Source of the DNA: Takifugu bimaculatus
Lineage: Eukaryota; Chordata; Actinopteri; Tetraodontiformes; Tetraodontidae
NCBI GenBank assembly: GCA_004026145.2
Contig: CP034986.1
Location: 6,564,929-6,628,928 of the forward strand
Length of the DNA: 64,000 bases
Direction of reading: 5' to 3'
In this document: positions 42,501 through 54,800 of the stretch, piece by piece
Position numbering within the stretch: the stretch's first letter is position 1
Layout: the number at the start of each line of letters is the position of its first letter
The notes under the pieces: model-generated
Databases searched by the model: none
What the model was told of the DNA's origin: nothing
The model's input: the letters and a program-made list of their open reading frames with translations, nothing else
Program-made: the position numbers and the translations under genes

Positions 42501-42854
42501 TCCTGGGCTCATTGTGGAGATCAGAATCTTAGAGATCAGAAACTTTATTCAATTGGGGGGAGAGTAACGCAGCTCTAGTGCAGTTGATGCCGTTCAAGTC
42601 AGTTCTGGTCTTTTTTTTTTGCTCTATTTTCTCTTCTCCTTTGATTTCACCTTCATCCCCCTCCCAAACAAACACTTCTAGCCGCTAATGGTATGCTATG
42701 TGTATTCTGGAATCCAGGGCGACGTGGGTCTTCCTGGACCCAGTGGTACTCCAGGAGATGGGTCACTAAGAAGTGAAAAAATTCTCACTATCCACAAAGG
42801 AGATAAGGTAACACAGCAAGGGAAGGATAGGAACGAAAGATGTAGCACCTTGAC

Positions 42855-42897
<43 letters not shown>

Positions 42898-45781
42898 TCA
42901 AACAGAGTCGGATGTGACGGGGTTATCGATGAACAATGGTGCCCATTGTAACGAGGAAGAGGAGCAGTGATTGCAGCAGATCTCGCAGCTCTGGAGGAAA
43001 CATAGGAGGGAGGAGAAGAGGTTGGTCCCAAAGTCACCTGGTCGAGCTCCGATCAGGTGCTCAGAATGCTCCCATTCCGATTCCCTCCCTCATTCCTGCT
43101 TAAGACCAGCCTCCTCTCCCTCGCTCCTCTCCTCAGGCTGTGCACAACAGCGCGCAGGCCTCAATGTGCCCCCCCCCCCCGCCCCCTCCTCCCGCGTCTT
43201 CATGGCTGTTTTCATTCGCCTCCTTGTTCTCCCCGTCGTCACCGTGACCACTTTGAGCAGCTGTGTCTCCCTTGGTTACGCCGTCCAGGGCGAAGTGGGC
43301 TTGCCAGGTGACCCCGGCCAATCGATGGTCAATGGCGCGGTGGAGTTTTCGGGTTTTCCCAAAGGACACAAAGGAACGCAGGTTTGTCGTTGCAGTGTCA
43401 AAACCAAGGAACCCCATCAGTAGCCAGCCACCCCCCCCCACTCGCTCAGCCCCATCACTCCTTCCTGAAACGGTTTCAAACATTGCTCCCCCCTCGTTAA
43501 AGTCTTCAACAGCAACTCAGCAGGTGTTTTTTTAAGAGATCTGTATTTGACCTTCAGTGGCCAAACCAGAACTCCAGGTACTACATGGAAAGACATCAGC
43601 ATTTTTGGGGGGTTGTTCAATTGTCTGTGCTTAATTTCATTTCTTTTCTGGAAAGGGTCAACCAGGACCGAAGGGACTCAGAGGATTCCCTGGCCTTCCC
43701 GGCCGACCTGTAGGTTTTTCTTTCTTTAACAAGACCGAACAAGTAGCTTTGTATCAGTTCATCAGCTCACCCCCCCACCTCCACCCCACCCCCGTTCACT
43801 CTCGATAGGGACCTTTTGGCTACCGTGGTGAATATGGAGAGAAAGGCATTCCTGGATACCCCGGGGCAAGAGTGAGTAAACTTGAGAAATCACTCCCTAC
43901 TGATGATTTCTCTAATATTCCCTTGTGGTTGATGTTGGATTTAATACCCCCAAATAACAGGGTGCTCCTGGATTCAACGGGCCTCCTGGCACTCTCGGAC
44001 AGCAGGTAAGATCTGGAAATATTAGAGGACAAAACACACCTGAAACCCACTACAAATCCAGAATTTGATACCTTAATAATGAAGTACATTTATCCCTTTC
44101 TTCCTTTTATAGTCACTATCATAATCTTACTTGACAGAATGCAGCTAGCCCTCTCAAATACGTTTTTTTTCCTGCAGAGTAAATGCGTCTTCTCCGTGCA
44201 GTAACATATTTTGTTCATGCCGTAGGGATTTAGAGGTAATCCAGGTTTTCCCGGCCCACCAGGATACACCGGAAGAAAGGTAAGGTGGCAACGTTTCTGC
44301 CACCGTGTTATGTTAAGGCTATTAAAGTTTTTCTTATTACTAGTATGTCTATTGCAATTACGTTGCAATTCACGCGATTGCCAGCAGAGGGAGCCATTGT
44401 TTTCTATCTGAATTGTGTTTAAGATGATGATACAAGTGGTGGTCAGTTAATACATGATGGTTAATGTCATGGCCTAGACTAAGATTTTTTTGTTATATTT
44501 AGGGAGACCAGGGAGACCCCGGACCACCAGGACCTCCAGCATACGTCAGTAACGCGGGCACTACAGTTCAAGGTAAAATGACACAGAGTCTTAAACACTA
44601 ATATAGCTAACCAAAACAGCATCCCTGTGTTAATGTCTCTACTCTGACTGGCTGCAGGTCCACCGGGTGATCCAGGATTTAATGGTATTGCCGGAAAACC
44701 TGGTGATCCAGGATTTCCAGGACTCCAAGGACCACCGGGGCAACCAGGAATTGGTGGTTTTGGTTCAGGTAATGTCAATTCATATGAAGTGTTTAAATAA
44801 AAAGTCTTTGTGTGTTTGTAATGTATATAAAAGTTAGCAGAAGGGTAATGGATTCACATTTAACTGCCACTCAGTCATCTCCTCTGTCATATATCCAGGT
44901 TCTGGTCAGACGGGTTTTCCAGGAACCCCTGGTCCAAAGGGTGAAAAGGGTGAAAAGGGTAATCCGGGCGAATTAGGTTATGCCTCTGAAGGTGCCCCTG
45001 GCAACCGTGGACTCCCTGGACCTGTTGGCCTTCCTGGACCTCCTGGCCCATCCAGTAAGTTCTCAGATTGAACAAACAAAAATCAGCCTCCTTCACAACA
45101 GGACAGGATGGAAAAACCTGAACTCCATCAATATTTTTAACATCATTACAGCCAAGTGAGCATGTTTTGAATTTTCGCTTCTCTTTGACAGATTGAGCTA
45201 GATTCCTTGAGGGAAAAGAACTAAACATCACATTTAACAGATTATAATTTTACGCAGCTCTTACAATCTTGACCTACAGCTGAAGTTTTGTTTTTTTTCC
45301 CGTTGCCGCGAAATCCCGCTTATCACTAAAAATAAAAATAAAATACACCTTTAAAAAAAAAAAAAACTAGAAAAAAACTTAAAATCATCGCTGACTATTT
45401 TAACTGTCCTCCAATTCTTTGTCGAAGGCCCCTGCGTCATCATTCCAGACCCAGGTAGGTATTCATAAAGGCGGCCATCTGGCAGTATGGTCGCCAGCCG
45501 AAATCAAAAAACTAAAGCGGCAGGCACCAATCTTCAGCAGGCACTAGCTTACCTGCCACAACGCTTTCTTTTGCGCTGTAGTTTATAAACGGGGGCTGTG
45601 GTAAGTATCGCTGACAGGAGCGAAGGCTGTAACAGGCTTCAGACTTGGATGGGAGGACGTCTCTCTACTCCAAGCTGCTTTTCTTGTTTATGGCCACTAG
45701 GTGTCGCCAGCTGTCAAGATAATTCACTGATTTTACATAAACTCGGCAGCCAGTGTTCCAAGAAGGGATTTTGTGTGTGTG

Positions 45782-45824
<43 letters not shown>

Positions 45825-48800
45825 AAAAAAAAATAAAATATCCAATCTTATTTTTGAGTCTTGAGTACATATTTAATCACTGAGAGTCAAAGGTGATAAA
45901 TTCTACGGTTAGTGGCTGCATGCTGCGTGTAGCTCTAAAGTCAATGTAAAATCACTGAATTCTTTGGTACAATTGTTTTTTTTGTTTGTTTTTTTTACCA
46001 TGAATGCAACTTAAATGAGCGAACGCTCATTATACACGAATAAGCATCTGCCATCTTGCAGCAGCAGCTAAACTCTTTTATAACACATGCTAAAGAAAAC
46101 ACTAATCTTGATCTCACACTGCGATACCAAGCTGCACTGTGCTGGTCCAGAAGCTTGTTGACATTGAAGCAGCAACGATTGTCTTAAAAAAAAAAAAATA
46201 AGGACAATGAAGTTGCCCAAAGTAACTCCCCCGGCGCAGTTCAGCTTCATGCTCACGCTGTGTGACATCCGTAAAACAACGTTCCTGCTGTTTTGGGTTG
46301 CCGTCCTCTCATCAAGCCCGTTTGCCCAGGTGCAGGTGCCACCACAAGTCAGCCTGGAATTCCAGGACCACCTGGACCAAGAGGAGCACCTGGGAACTCG
46401 GGCTATAGAGGAGACAGAGGTAGACGCCTTTCTGTTTCTGTTCACCCCAAACTCGCCGTGTGGCTAACCTGAGCCATCATTCCGTTCCGTGTCCGCTCCG
46501 TCCCTCAGGTGATCCTGGGGACTGCGCCTGCCTCGGCGGAGGTACTTCAGGGTTAGCCGGGTCGGTAGGACCACAAGGAAGCAATGGAAGGCCTGGCTAC
46601 CCAGGAGAAAAGGGTGAGCCTGGGGACTCAGGATCACCTGGTTTCAATGGTATTCAAGGACCTCCTGTAAGTAGAGCCTTGATTTATTTGGCAGGCTTGG
46701 TGCACCCAGGTTGAACGGAAGTCTCTTTAAAGCCGGTTCTTTCCTCCGGCAGGGTCGCGCCGGTGACAGGGGCTATTTTGGACGAAAGGGGGAGAAGGGA
46801 GCTTCGTATTACCCCAACATAGGTTTCAGGGTGAAAGGAGAGCGTGGAGATCCGGGACCTCGAGGTCCAACGGGTGAAACGGGGAAACCTGGAAGAGATG
46901 GACAGTCTGGAAACCCAGGACTCCCCGGACCCCCAGTAAGGACCAGGGTTTTTACAGAATGTCTTTTTATCTGAGAGTTTTTATCTGCAGTTTTCCAAAT
47001 GAGCGTCTCCCGTCCAGGGTGATGCTGGCTACGGCACGTACGGAGAGAAAGGTTTCTCTGGATTCCCTGGACCTAAGGGTGTACCTGGTGGTCCCGGTGA
47101 CCCAGGCATCGGCTACCCTGGAACACCCGGTTTCCGAGGAGAGCCGGGAGAGCCTGGTATATACGGTCTACCCGGTCAGCCCGGTTTACCAGGACCAAGA
47201 GGTAAGTGAAGCCAGTTCCAGGCCTGTGTGTGTTTGTGTGTCTGTGTGTGTTTGTGTGTGTCTTTGACTAAGGTAGGGTAATAACAGCGAGCACCCAGAA
47301 GTGCTTAAACTTCAGGTTTCCTTCTGTAATCATTTTTTTAAAAAAAAGTGAATAATTAGTTTATTTAAGGTGAACTTTTGTATTTTGTTTTTCTTTGTCC
47401 TATTTTAAAGTGAGTGTGACCCAAAGGTCCTCTAGTGGTCAAATACGAGTCCATGCAATTTTCTCCTCCACAGAACGAGCCTAAAACCAACCTCGACATA
47501 CGGTAGTTACCATAGCAACATCGTCCTAACATCTTACACCATTAGGGGACATTTTTAGGGGACAAACAGGTCCAGGTTCATCCCAACTCTCCTGACCGGA
47601 TGGGACAACGTGGCCCTTGTTGGATTCTTCCTTTACCCAAAGCAGCTTCCTGCCCTTCCTGCCTCGGCCGCAGCAGTTAACTACACAATTAATGGTCTCC
47701 ATTAATGTGCTTGGACACTTCCTCTGCAGCCAATAATCTGTCATCCAGCAACCGCTTCCTGAGTTGAATGATTGTTGCGCAACAATGAAACGCGAATGCT
47801 GATTGCGCAACTGTGCTTCTTTTAGTCTCAGAGAAATTAAGATGAAGGGCGAAAAAGGGCCCCATAATGTTGAAATGATCAGCATCCTTTTGTCCATGTA
47901 GAACAGTTTAGTTCGTTTATTATATCCTATATGAGGGGCAATTTCTTGCAAATTAAAAAATATATATCATTTCGATGTCTGGTTTGAGATTACAGACTCG
48001 AGAATTTGATGACTGATCTTGATGTGGCCGAATATTTCAAAGTCCACATTTAAGTCATGTTTAAAAGTGAAAGCAATTAGCAAAGGCAGCTCTGCCGCCT
48101 CCTTGAGACGACCTTTTGCTCTTCTCTGATACTAACGGGTGCAGCAGTGGCCTCCCCCGCGGTGCGAATGTGACACAAATGCTGAACAGTTGATTCATTT
48201 TGCTCTTAATATCAAGGTTATTTTCACTCAGGGGGGTGGAGAGGCAAAAAAAGGGGGCCGTAGCAGCGGCCTCTCTTTCTTTGTCTCCTCTCGTTGAGCA
48301 GAATAACTGATTTTGATGCACTTTTACGTTGAAGCAGACATTTTATGATGCCTTTTTTTTTTTTTGCCTTAACTGAATGAGCCTTGAATTAATTTTTTTG
48401 ATTGCTGATAACCATTTGAAAGAAAAAAAATTAATTGCTTCATTGGCGCATGCAAATGACCCTGACTGGCTTTGTATGCTCCCTCCTCCATGAGAGATGA
48501 GGACGATAGAGAAAGAGAAGGAGAGGGAGAGAACGAGAGAGACTCGCCACGAGAGAAGAGATAGACGAGGGACGCAGAGAGAGAAAAAGGGATGGCGGAG
48601 GAGAGAGAAGAGAGAAAGAGAGGGAGGTCGAGATCGAGAAAAAGAGAGTCAGACAGAGATCGCGCGAGAAGAGATAGATAGAGCCGGCAAGAATAGAGAG
48701 ATAAAGAGCCGATAGAGCGGAGACTCTCCCCTACTCTCTATCACCTCGAGCGAGAGGAGCCCCTAGAGTCTCTCTCTCGCTCAAGTCTCTCTCCTGTCTG

Positions 48801-51800
48801 CTCTCCCTCTCTCCCTCTCTCTCTCCCTCCTTATCTCTTCTCTCTCTCTCTCCCACTCTCTCTCTTTCTCCCCCTCCTCCCTCTATCAATCTCTCTGACC
48901 TTCCTTGTGCATGTGTATCTGTCCAGGTGAAAACAGCTGTGGAGGGGTTATTGACGCCGGACAGGGAACGGGTGGGTAACTAACTTTTTATCCACCGGTC
49001 AGAGCGAGGAGGAGCTTTTTTTTTTCCCCCTCCATCCAGCCCATCCGACCAGAGACACGGTAGAGCAGCAAGTCCAAGCAGAAGCTTGTCGTAGTTTCAT
49101 TCCAGTCTTGATCGAGAAATCAGGACATTGATGTGTCCAGTGGGTTTTTCTTTAAACATTTGTGAACATTTTATTGCTGTTCAAGCTTAAATATAACCCC
49201 AAAACCCGTCCGGATCGGACCCACAGCTCTAATCGAATGTAGCGCTTTAAATTGACATGGCTAGCTCACCGTCAATCATTTGTTCACGGCGATGCTGATG
49301 GAAGCCGCCTGCTCCCTGCATCTCAGGGACTCCACTCTGGCAGAGCCAGTCGATGATTGACAGTGGCGGGGGGGGGGGGGGGGGATTCAACGTCTAACAC
49401 CACTTCAGGGTAACACCAGCGCTCGTGGGACGGCCCGCAGCGAGCCGTGCTCTCCTCTTCCTCCAATCAAAGCTGCTGAAATCTGGCGCATGTTTTCCTG
49501 CCCTGCCTCTGCTAAGTGCTTTTAACCAAGGAGGGGTTGGTGGGCAGAGTTGGGAAAGGGGGGGGGGGGGTAATAAAGCAAACACACCATGGAAAAATAC
49601 CTTCGCAGTGAAAGATTAACCTTCGCCAGAGCAGAGATGGCGCGAATGGCAACAGACAATCAGAACTGCCAAAGACGCTCATGCGTGAATTCTACAGAGA
49701 ATCCTCATTAATCTGCAGCCCTCGTGCAACAGCACGCCAGACCGGAAGCCTCCATTTCACTCGTAGCTAAGTGGAATATTGGATTTATTCACGTCAGAGA
49801 GGGCCGAGAACCACAAATGTATAGATTCAGGAGATCCTGTCGTGTGTTCACGTGTCTTTGCTGACCTGTGTGTGACTCAACCAGGACAAGTACTGCCCTG
49901 CTCCATTCCGGGTGAGATCGGAGACCCTGGTATCCCTGGGATACCCGGACGGCCCGGTATGAAACCTACACTGCTGTAGATTTATGTGGTCGATGATTAA
50001 ATACTGTTTTAACTGTGCAGATGAAATGTTTCCATGAACTTACTGCAGGTGCGTGAAGCTGTGTCTGTCTGTACCTCTTAGGCCCCAAAGGTCAGCCAGG
50101 TTTCCCTGGAGGTTCCGGACGTCCCGGGCTGGACGGTGCCAAGGGGGAAAGGGGAGACCCTGGCTTTGGTGGCCAGCCTGGACCTCAAGGTCAGGAATTC
50201 GGAATACGTTTTCAACCTTTAGACCTGAGACAATCACCGTGAAGACTGAATATTTTATTAGAGTTATTCATTATTATGATTGTGCTCCTTGAAATCCTGT
50301 TGCACTCTGTCCTCCCCAGGTTTCCCTGGACAAAGAGGTGATCCTGGAGTTCCTGGAATTCCAGGACAGAGTTTCGATGGTCCAAGTGGGAAGGATGGTC
50401 TTCCAGGAATTCCTGGAGCCAAGGGCCTGCCTGGAGATGTACTGGGGGCCACATCTGGAAATCCTGGAAGGGACGGTTCACCTGGATTCCCTGGAGATAA
50501 GGGTCTACCTGGGACGCCTGGAACTCCTGGATTACCTGGTGGGTAGAACAAACTATTACAATTGTTCAAAAGTTGCATTTCTGATCATTTTATTCCCTCA
50601 TCAGGTGGGGATGGGCGGAGCGGTGTTCCTGGTTTAAAGGGAGAACGCGGAATTGATGGTTTTCCAGGAATTACTGGCCCACCCGGACCTCCTGGCGAGC
50701 CCACTGGCGGCATACCAGGTCGCCCTGGAGCTCCCGGAAATCGGGGACTACCAGGTTCACCAGGTGATGAGCAGGACTCCGGACTCATTTGTTTTGACCA
50801 ATATCTTTAATTTGTCCACTTCTTTTTCGAGTTGTGTTTGTAAAAAAAAAAAGAAAGTATTTTCTATTTACTCTTTCACCACTTCCCTTTTACCAGTGTT
50901 GTTTCACTCTTCCCTGCTATCACTGCCTTTCTCTCACAATCCTCCAGTTCCAACGCACCAGTTTGTTCTTGTTGTGTACATCAGCTCGGCATCACCCAAA
51001 AGAATGTATTCTTCTCCTGTTTTGTCTCTGTTTTTGTCACCTCTCCCTTCTTCCTCCTTTCTTCCCTCCGTCTTATACTCCACCATCATTATCTGCATCC
51101 ATCCTCTCATCCTTCCATCCCTATCTTGATGTGGGGTCATTCGCTGTCTAGGCTGCCCAGGTGAGATACTCCTCTCCCTCTCCCTCCCTCCATCCGTCCA
51201 TCCGTCCGTCCCTCCATTCATCCAGCGCTTCTGTCCCTGCGTTATCCAGCTATTAGGCTAAATGCTTTTGCAGTTGTGCTCAAAATATCTGCCTGCTCTC
51301 ATTTTTTTCATCTGTGCAGCAAAAAAAAAAGTCAACCTAAATTAATCTAAGTTTCCAATATCACAATATATTGTAACAACACATTCACAATATTTTTCAT
51401 AAAGCAATATGAAGTGTTAAACGTGCAAGTGTTGACTCAATAATCCACATGAATCGACTGAAACACTATATTTTTTTAAATATTGTGATATTTGCTTTTG
51501 TTGCTCAGGTCCAAACACTAACCCCCATAGTTTATCCACGGCTGAAGAGTTCGGTGCCCAAGCGATTTAACAATGCCGCTTGTTAAATGACAGAAGAGGC
51601 ATTTGGTGCATTCTTAAAAAGAGTTTCAAGTGTTGTGTTGTGTTGTGTCAGACGAGTCAGCAGACGTCAGCTTAGCTGCATGTGCGTGTTTCCAAAGGAC
51701 TCTCTTTTTAAGAATGTGGACAGTAACAAGTAGGATGCTAAACTGTAGTGCTAACGTGAGCCATGCTAATTCAGTCCGGAATTGCACTTGACTTTATTCG

Positions 51801-54800
51801 TAATTTTATTCCAGTGATACATCGATCATGTATGTTTGAGAAAATTAAAGGCACACTTTGTGTCACTGCCTTCACATCCTTCATTTGGAAGTGCAATTGC
51901 AGCCTGAAGTACAACAATGTATTGGAACATGCGTAAAAACATGGTTCATTATTGTGTGTGTGGTGCTTGTGTGTACGTTTAGGTTAGCGAAGGTAAGTTT
52001 TTTGTAAGCTAGATAGGAATGTGTGCGTAAAAGAATGTTGGTCTGTATTTTTAAATGCTTGTGTTACCCACAATTCCAATTATGACTGCAGTGAAGTTCA
52101 CCAGTTTTGACTGAAGTCTAACACTGTCTTTTTGTCCATCATCATCCGTTTGCCGCCAGGTTTCCCTGGCAGTAAGGGAGACAGAGGAGATCCAGGTTTT
52201 CCAGGGCCCGCTGGAATGAAGGGAACACCAGGACTACCGGGCTTCCCTGGAGGCCCAGGGCCTGCAGGACCCCCTGGACCTCCAGGACCAGGAACTAGAG
52301 AGGGAATCCCAGGATTTCCAGGGCGAAAAGGTGGAGTGTTGCTATTTTTTGTCATTAAGAGACACATTATTTCTAACACCAGCTGATTGCTTAACTGTGT
52401 CCATCAGGGGAGAGCGGCTTTGGGGGTCTGAGGGGTTTCCCTGGTCTGCCAGGCCGTCCTGGATCCCCAGGATTCCCAGGAGGGAAGGGAGAACCTGGAG
52501 GCCCTGGAAGAAATGGACTCCTTGGTGGTCCAGGATACCCTGGACAGAAAGGTTGAGCATCAGTCACCACCCCATAACAACTTCTGACTCAAACCCATTG
52601 TCTTAACACTTCAGTGATACCTTTTCTGCAGGTGAAAGAGGGTATCCCGGTCCCCCTGGTTTGCCTTCTCCTCCATTTCCAGCAGAGTTTGTTGAGAAAG
52701 GAGAACCTGGAACCCCTGGAAGCAATGGCCTTCCTGGCTTCCCTGGACCCAGAGGTAACACCACAACTCTGTCTCTAAAACTACTAATTCATTACTGAAC
52801 GTTCTCTCTCTGTGTCTGGCTCCAGGCGACAAAGGTCTGCCAGGCCTGCCTGGCCGTCAGGGTGTACCTGGACTTCCCGGTTTTGCAGAACAGGCCAAGG
52901 GGCAACCTGGACAGCCTGGGTTTCCTGGACGCCCTGGAAATCCAGGTTTCCCAGGACCAAAGGGTGAGGCTGGAATCATGGGCTTCCCTGGCTCATCTGG
53001 ATTAAGGGTAAGAACCTACTACAAACTGAAACATGCATAGTGACCCAGCAAGACTCAGGTTCTGATTGCATCTTTCAGGGTGATGATGGAGCTCCTGGAT
53101 TACCTGGAGAACCTGGAGGTTATGGTCGACCTGGTAGCAAAGGTGATTTGAAAGCAAATAATGCCAAACAGCCACGACACCATTAGCCTTTAAGCCTTAC
53201 GGATGAGTGCTCACATGCACAAATACATATTTCCATGATTGATTTGTGACTCAGGTCAACCTGGAGACTTTTATGCCTATCCTGGAGGACCAGGAGCCAA
53301 AGGCGAGCGTGGAGATCCAGGTTTCCCAGGTAAGCAACGGCATATTTAGTCTTATTAAACCTACATCTTATCTAAACCTAATAGTGAACTAACTGTTGCA
53401 TCATAAGGTGCTTTTAATCACAACTTTCATTATTTGTGAATCTTATAATACACCTAGTGTATCTCTCTAGCTTTATTTCAAATAACTGGATTCATTTCCC
53501 TCCTCAGGTGGTCGCGGTAATGATGGTGCCCCTGGTGATAATGGTTTTCCAGGAAGCCCAGGTTTTCCTGGAGTGAAGGGAGGTCCTGGTGAAGGGGGAT
53601 TGCCTGGAGTAACAGGTGAGAACGGAGGTGAGAAGGAGATGCTAGGATTAGATCTTAACCTATTTCCACTCTTCTCTCCACAGGCCCCGTAGGTTTTCCC
53701 GGGCCAAAGGGTCAGCCCGGTTTTCCAGGAAGAAGAGGAGCTGATGGTACCCCAGGTCTGCCTGGAGGTCCTGGAGGTCCTGGAGCTAAAGGTGAGACAG
53801 TGGACACAGTTTGTGTCTTCGGGTGACACAAGACCACAAACCGGCCAGAACATTTGCTCTGGTTTTGCAGGTCTAAGTGGATCCCCTGGTTTGGATGGAC
53901 TTAACGGCCTCGGTGGACCCAAAGGCCTCCCTGGAACTCCAGGTACAGACTTCATTATGCCCAAAAAACTAATTGAAACTTGAACTTTCACCAGCAGCTG
54001 TTGGGATTGGGGACCACCAAATCCATACCCTAACCCCTAAGCCTGGTCATTTCCTGTTTTCCAGTGAGTCAATTTGAAAACAAGTTTGTTTACAGGTGGG
54101 AGTGTAGAAGGTAACCCAGGGGCCCCAGGTATTCCTGGTTTGAAAGGAGAGAGAGGTGTCTCATTCCCTGGAGGTCCAGGTTTTCCTGGATCAAAGGGAG
54201 AAAGGGGAGATTCAGGTGAAATAGACCTCGGGAGAGCCAGATTTATTGAAATAAATTAAATTGTTTAATCTAAATCATGTCTGTTTTCATCCTGGGTCAG
54301 GTCTTTCTGGACTTCCGGGATTCCCAGGTCGCCCCGGGCCTCCTGGTGAGACTGTTGGGTCAGATGTTCAAGGTCCTCCAGGAGACCCTGGCCTCCCTGG
54401 ACCTGATGGACAATATGGTGACTACATCACTCTTATATGTATTGATTTGCTTTACTTTACATGATCACTTACCACTCCCATTCTTTCCATTACAGGTTTC
54501 CAGGGTCGTCCAGGACCACCGGGCCCACCTGGTCCAGGCACAGCTCAAGGAGACAGAGGTGACTCTGGCCTTCCAGGCTTTCCCGGTTCCCCTGGCAGAA
54601 AAGGAGAAGCTGGACTGCCAGCAGGCCCTGGAGTTCCTGGTAGTCCTGGTTTAAAAGGTAAAACGGTGAAATCCAAAATGAAATCCATGCTTGGTTTTTC
54701 AACAAAGGAAGGTTGGCCAACCGTTTAATGCATTCTGCGTTTCAGGAGCACAAGGTGAAACTGGCTTCAACGGTGGTCCCGGTCTTAAAGGGTACCCTGG

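Noticed and set aside
48497..48715. 72-codon Arg/Glu-rich frame
   Set aside because: Translation of a simple GA repeat tract.
50264..50578. Collagen-like frames on the minus strand at many col4a6 exons
   Set aside because: The reverse complement of Gly-Pro codons also reads as Gly/Pro-rich peptides; splice sites and the 7S and NC1 domains exist only on the + strand.
51609..51716. 15-bp perfect inverted repeat with 78-nt loop
   Set aside because: Arms are A/T runs and short; noted in the intron entry only.
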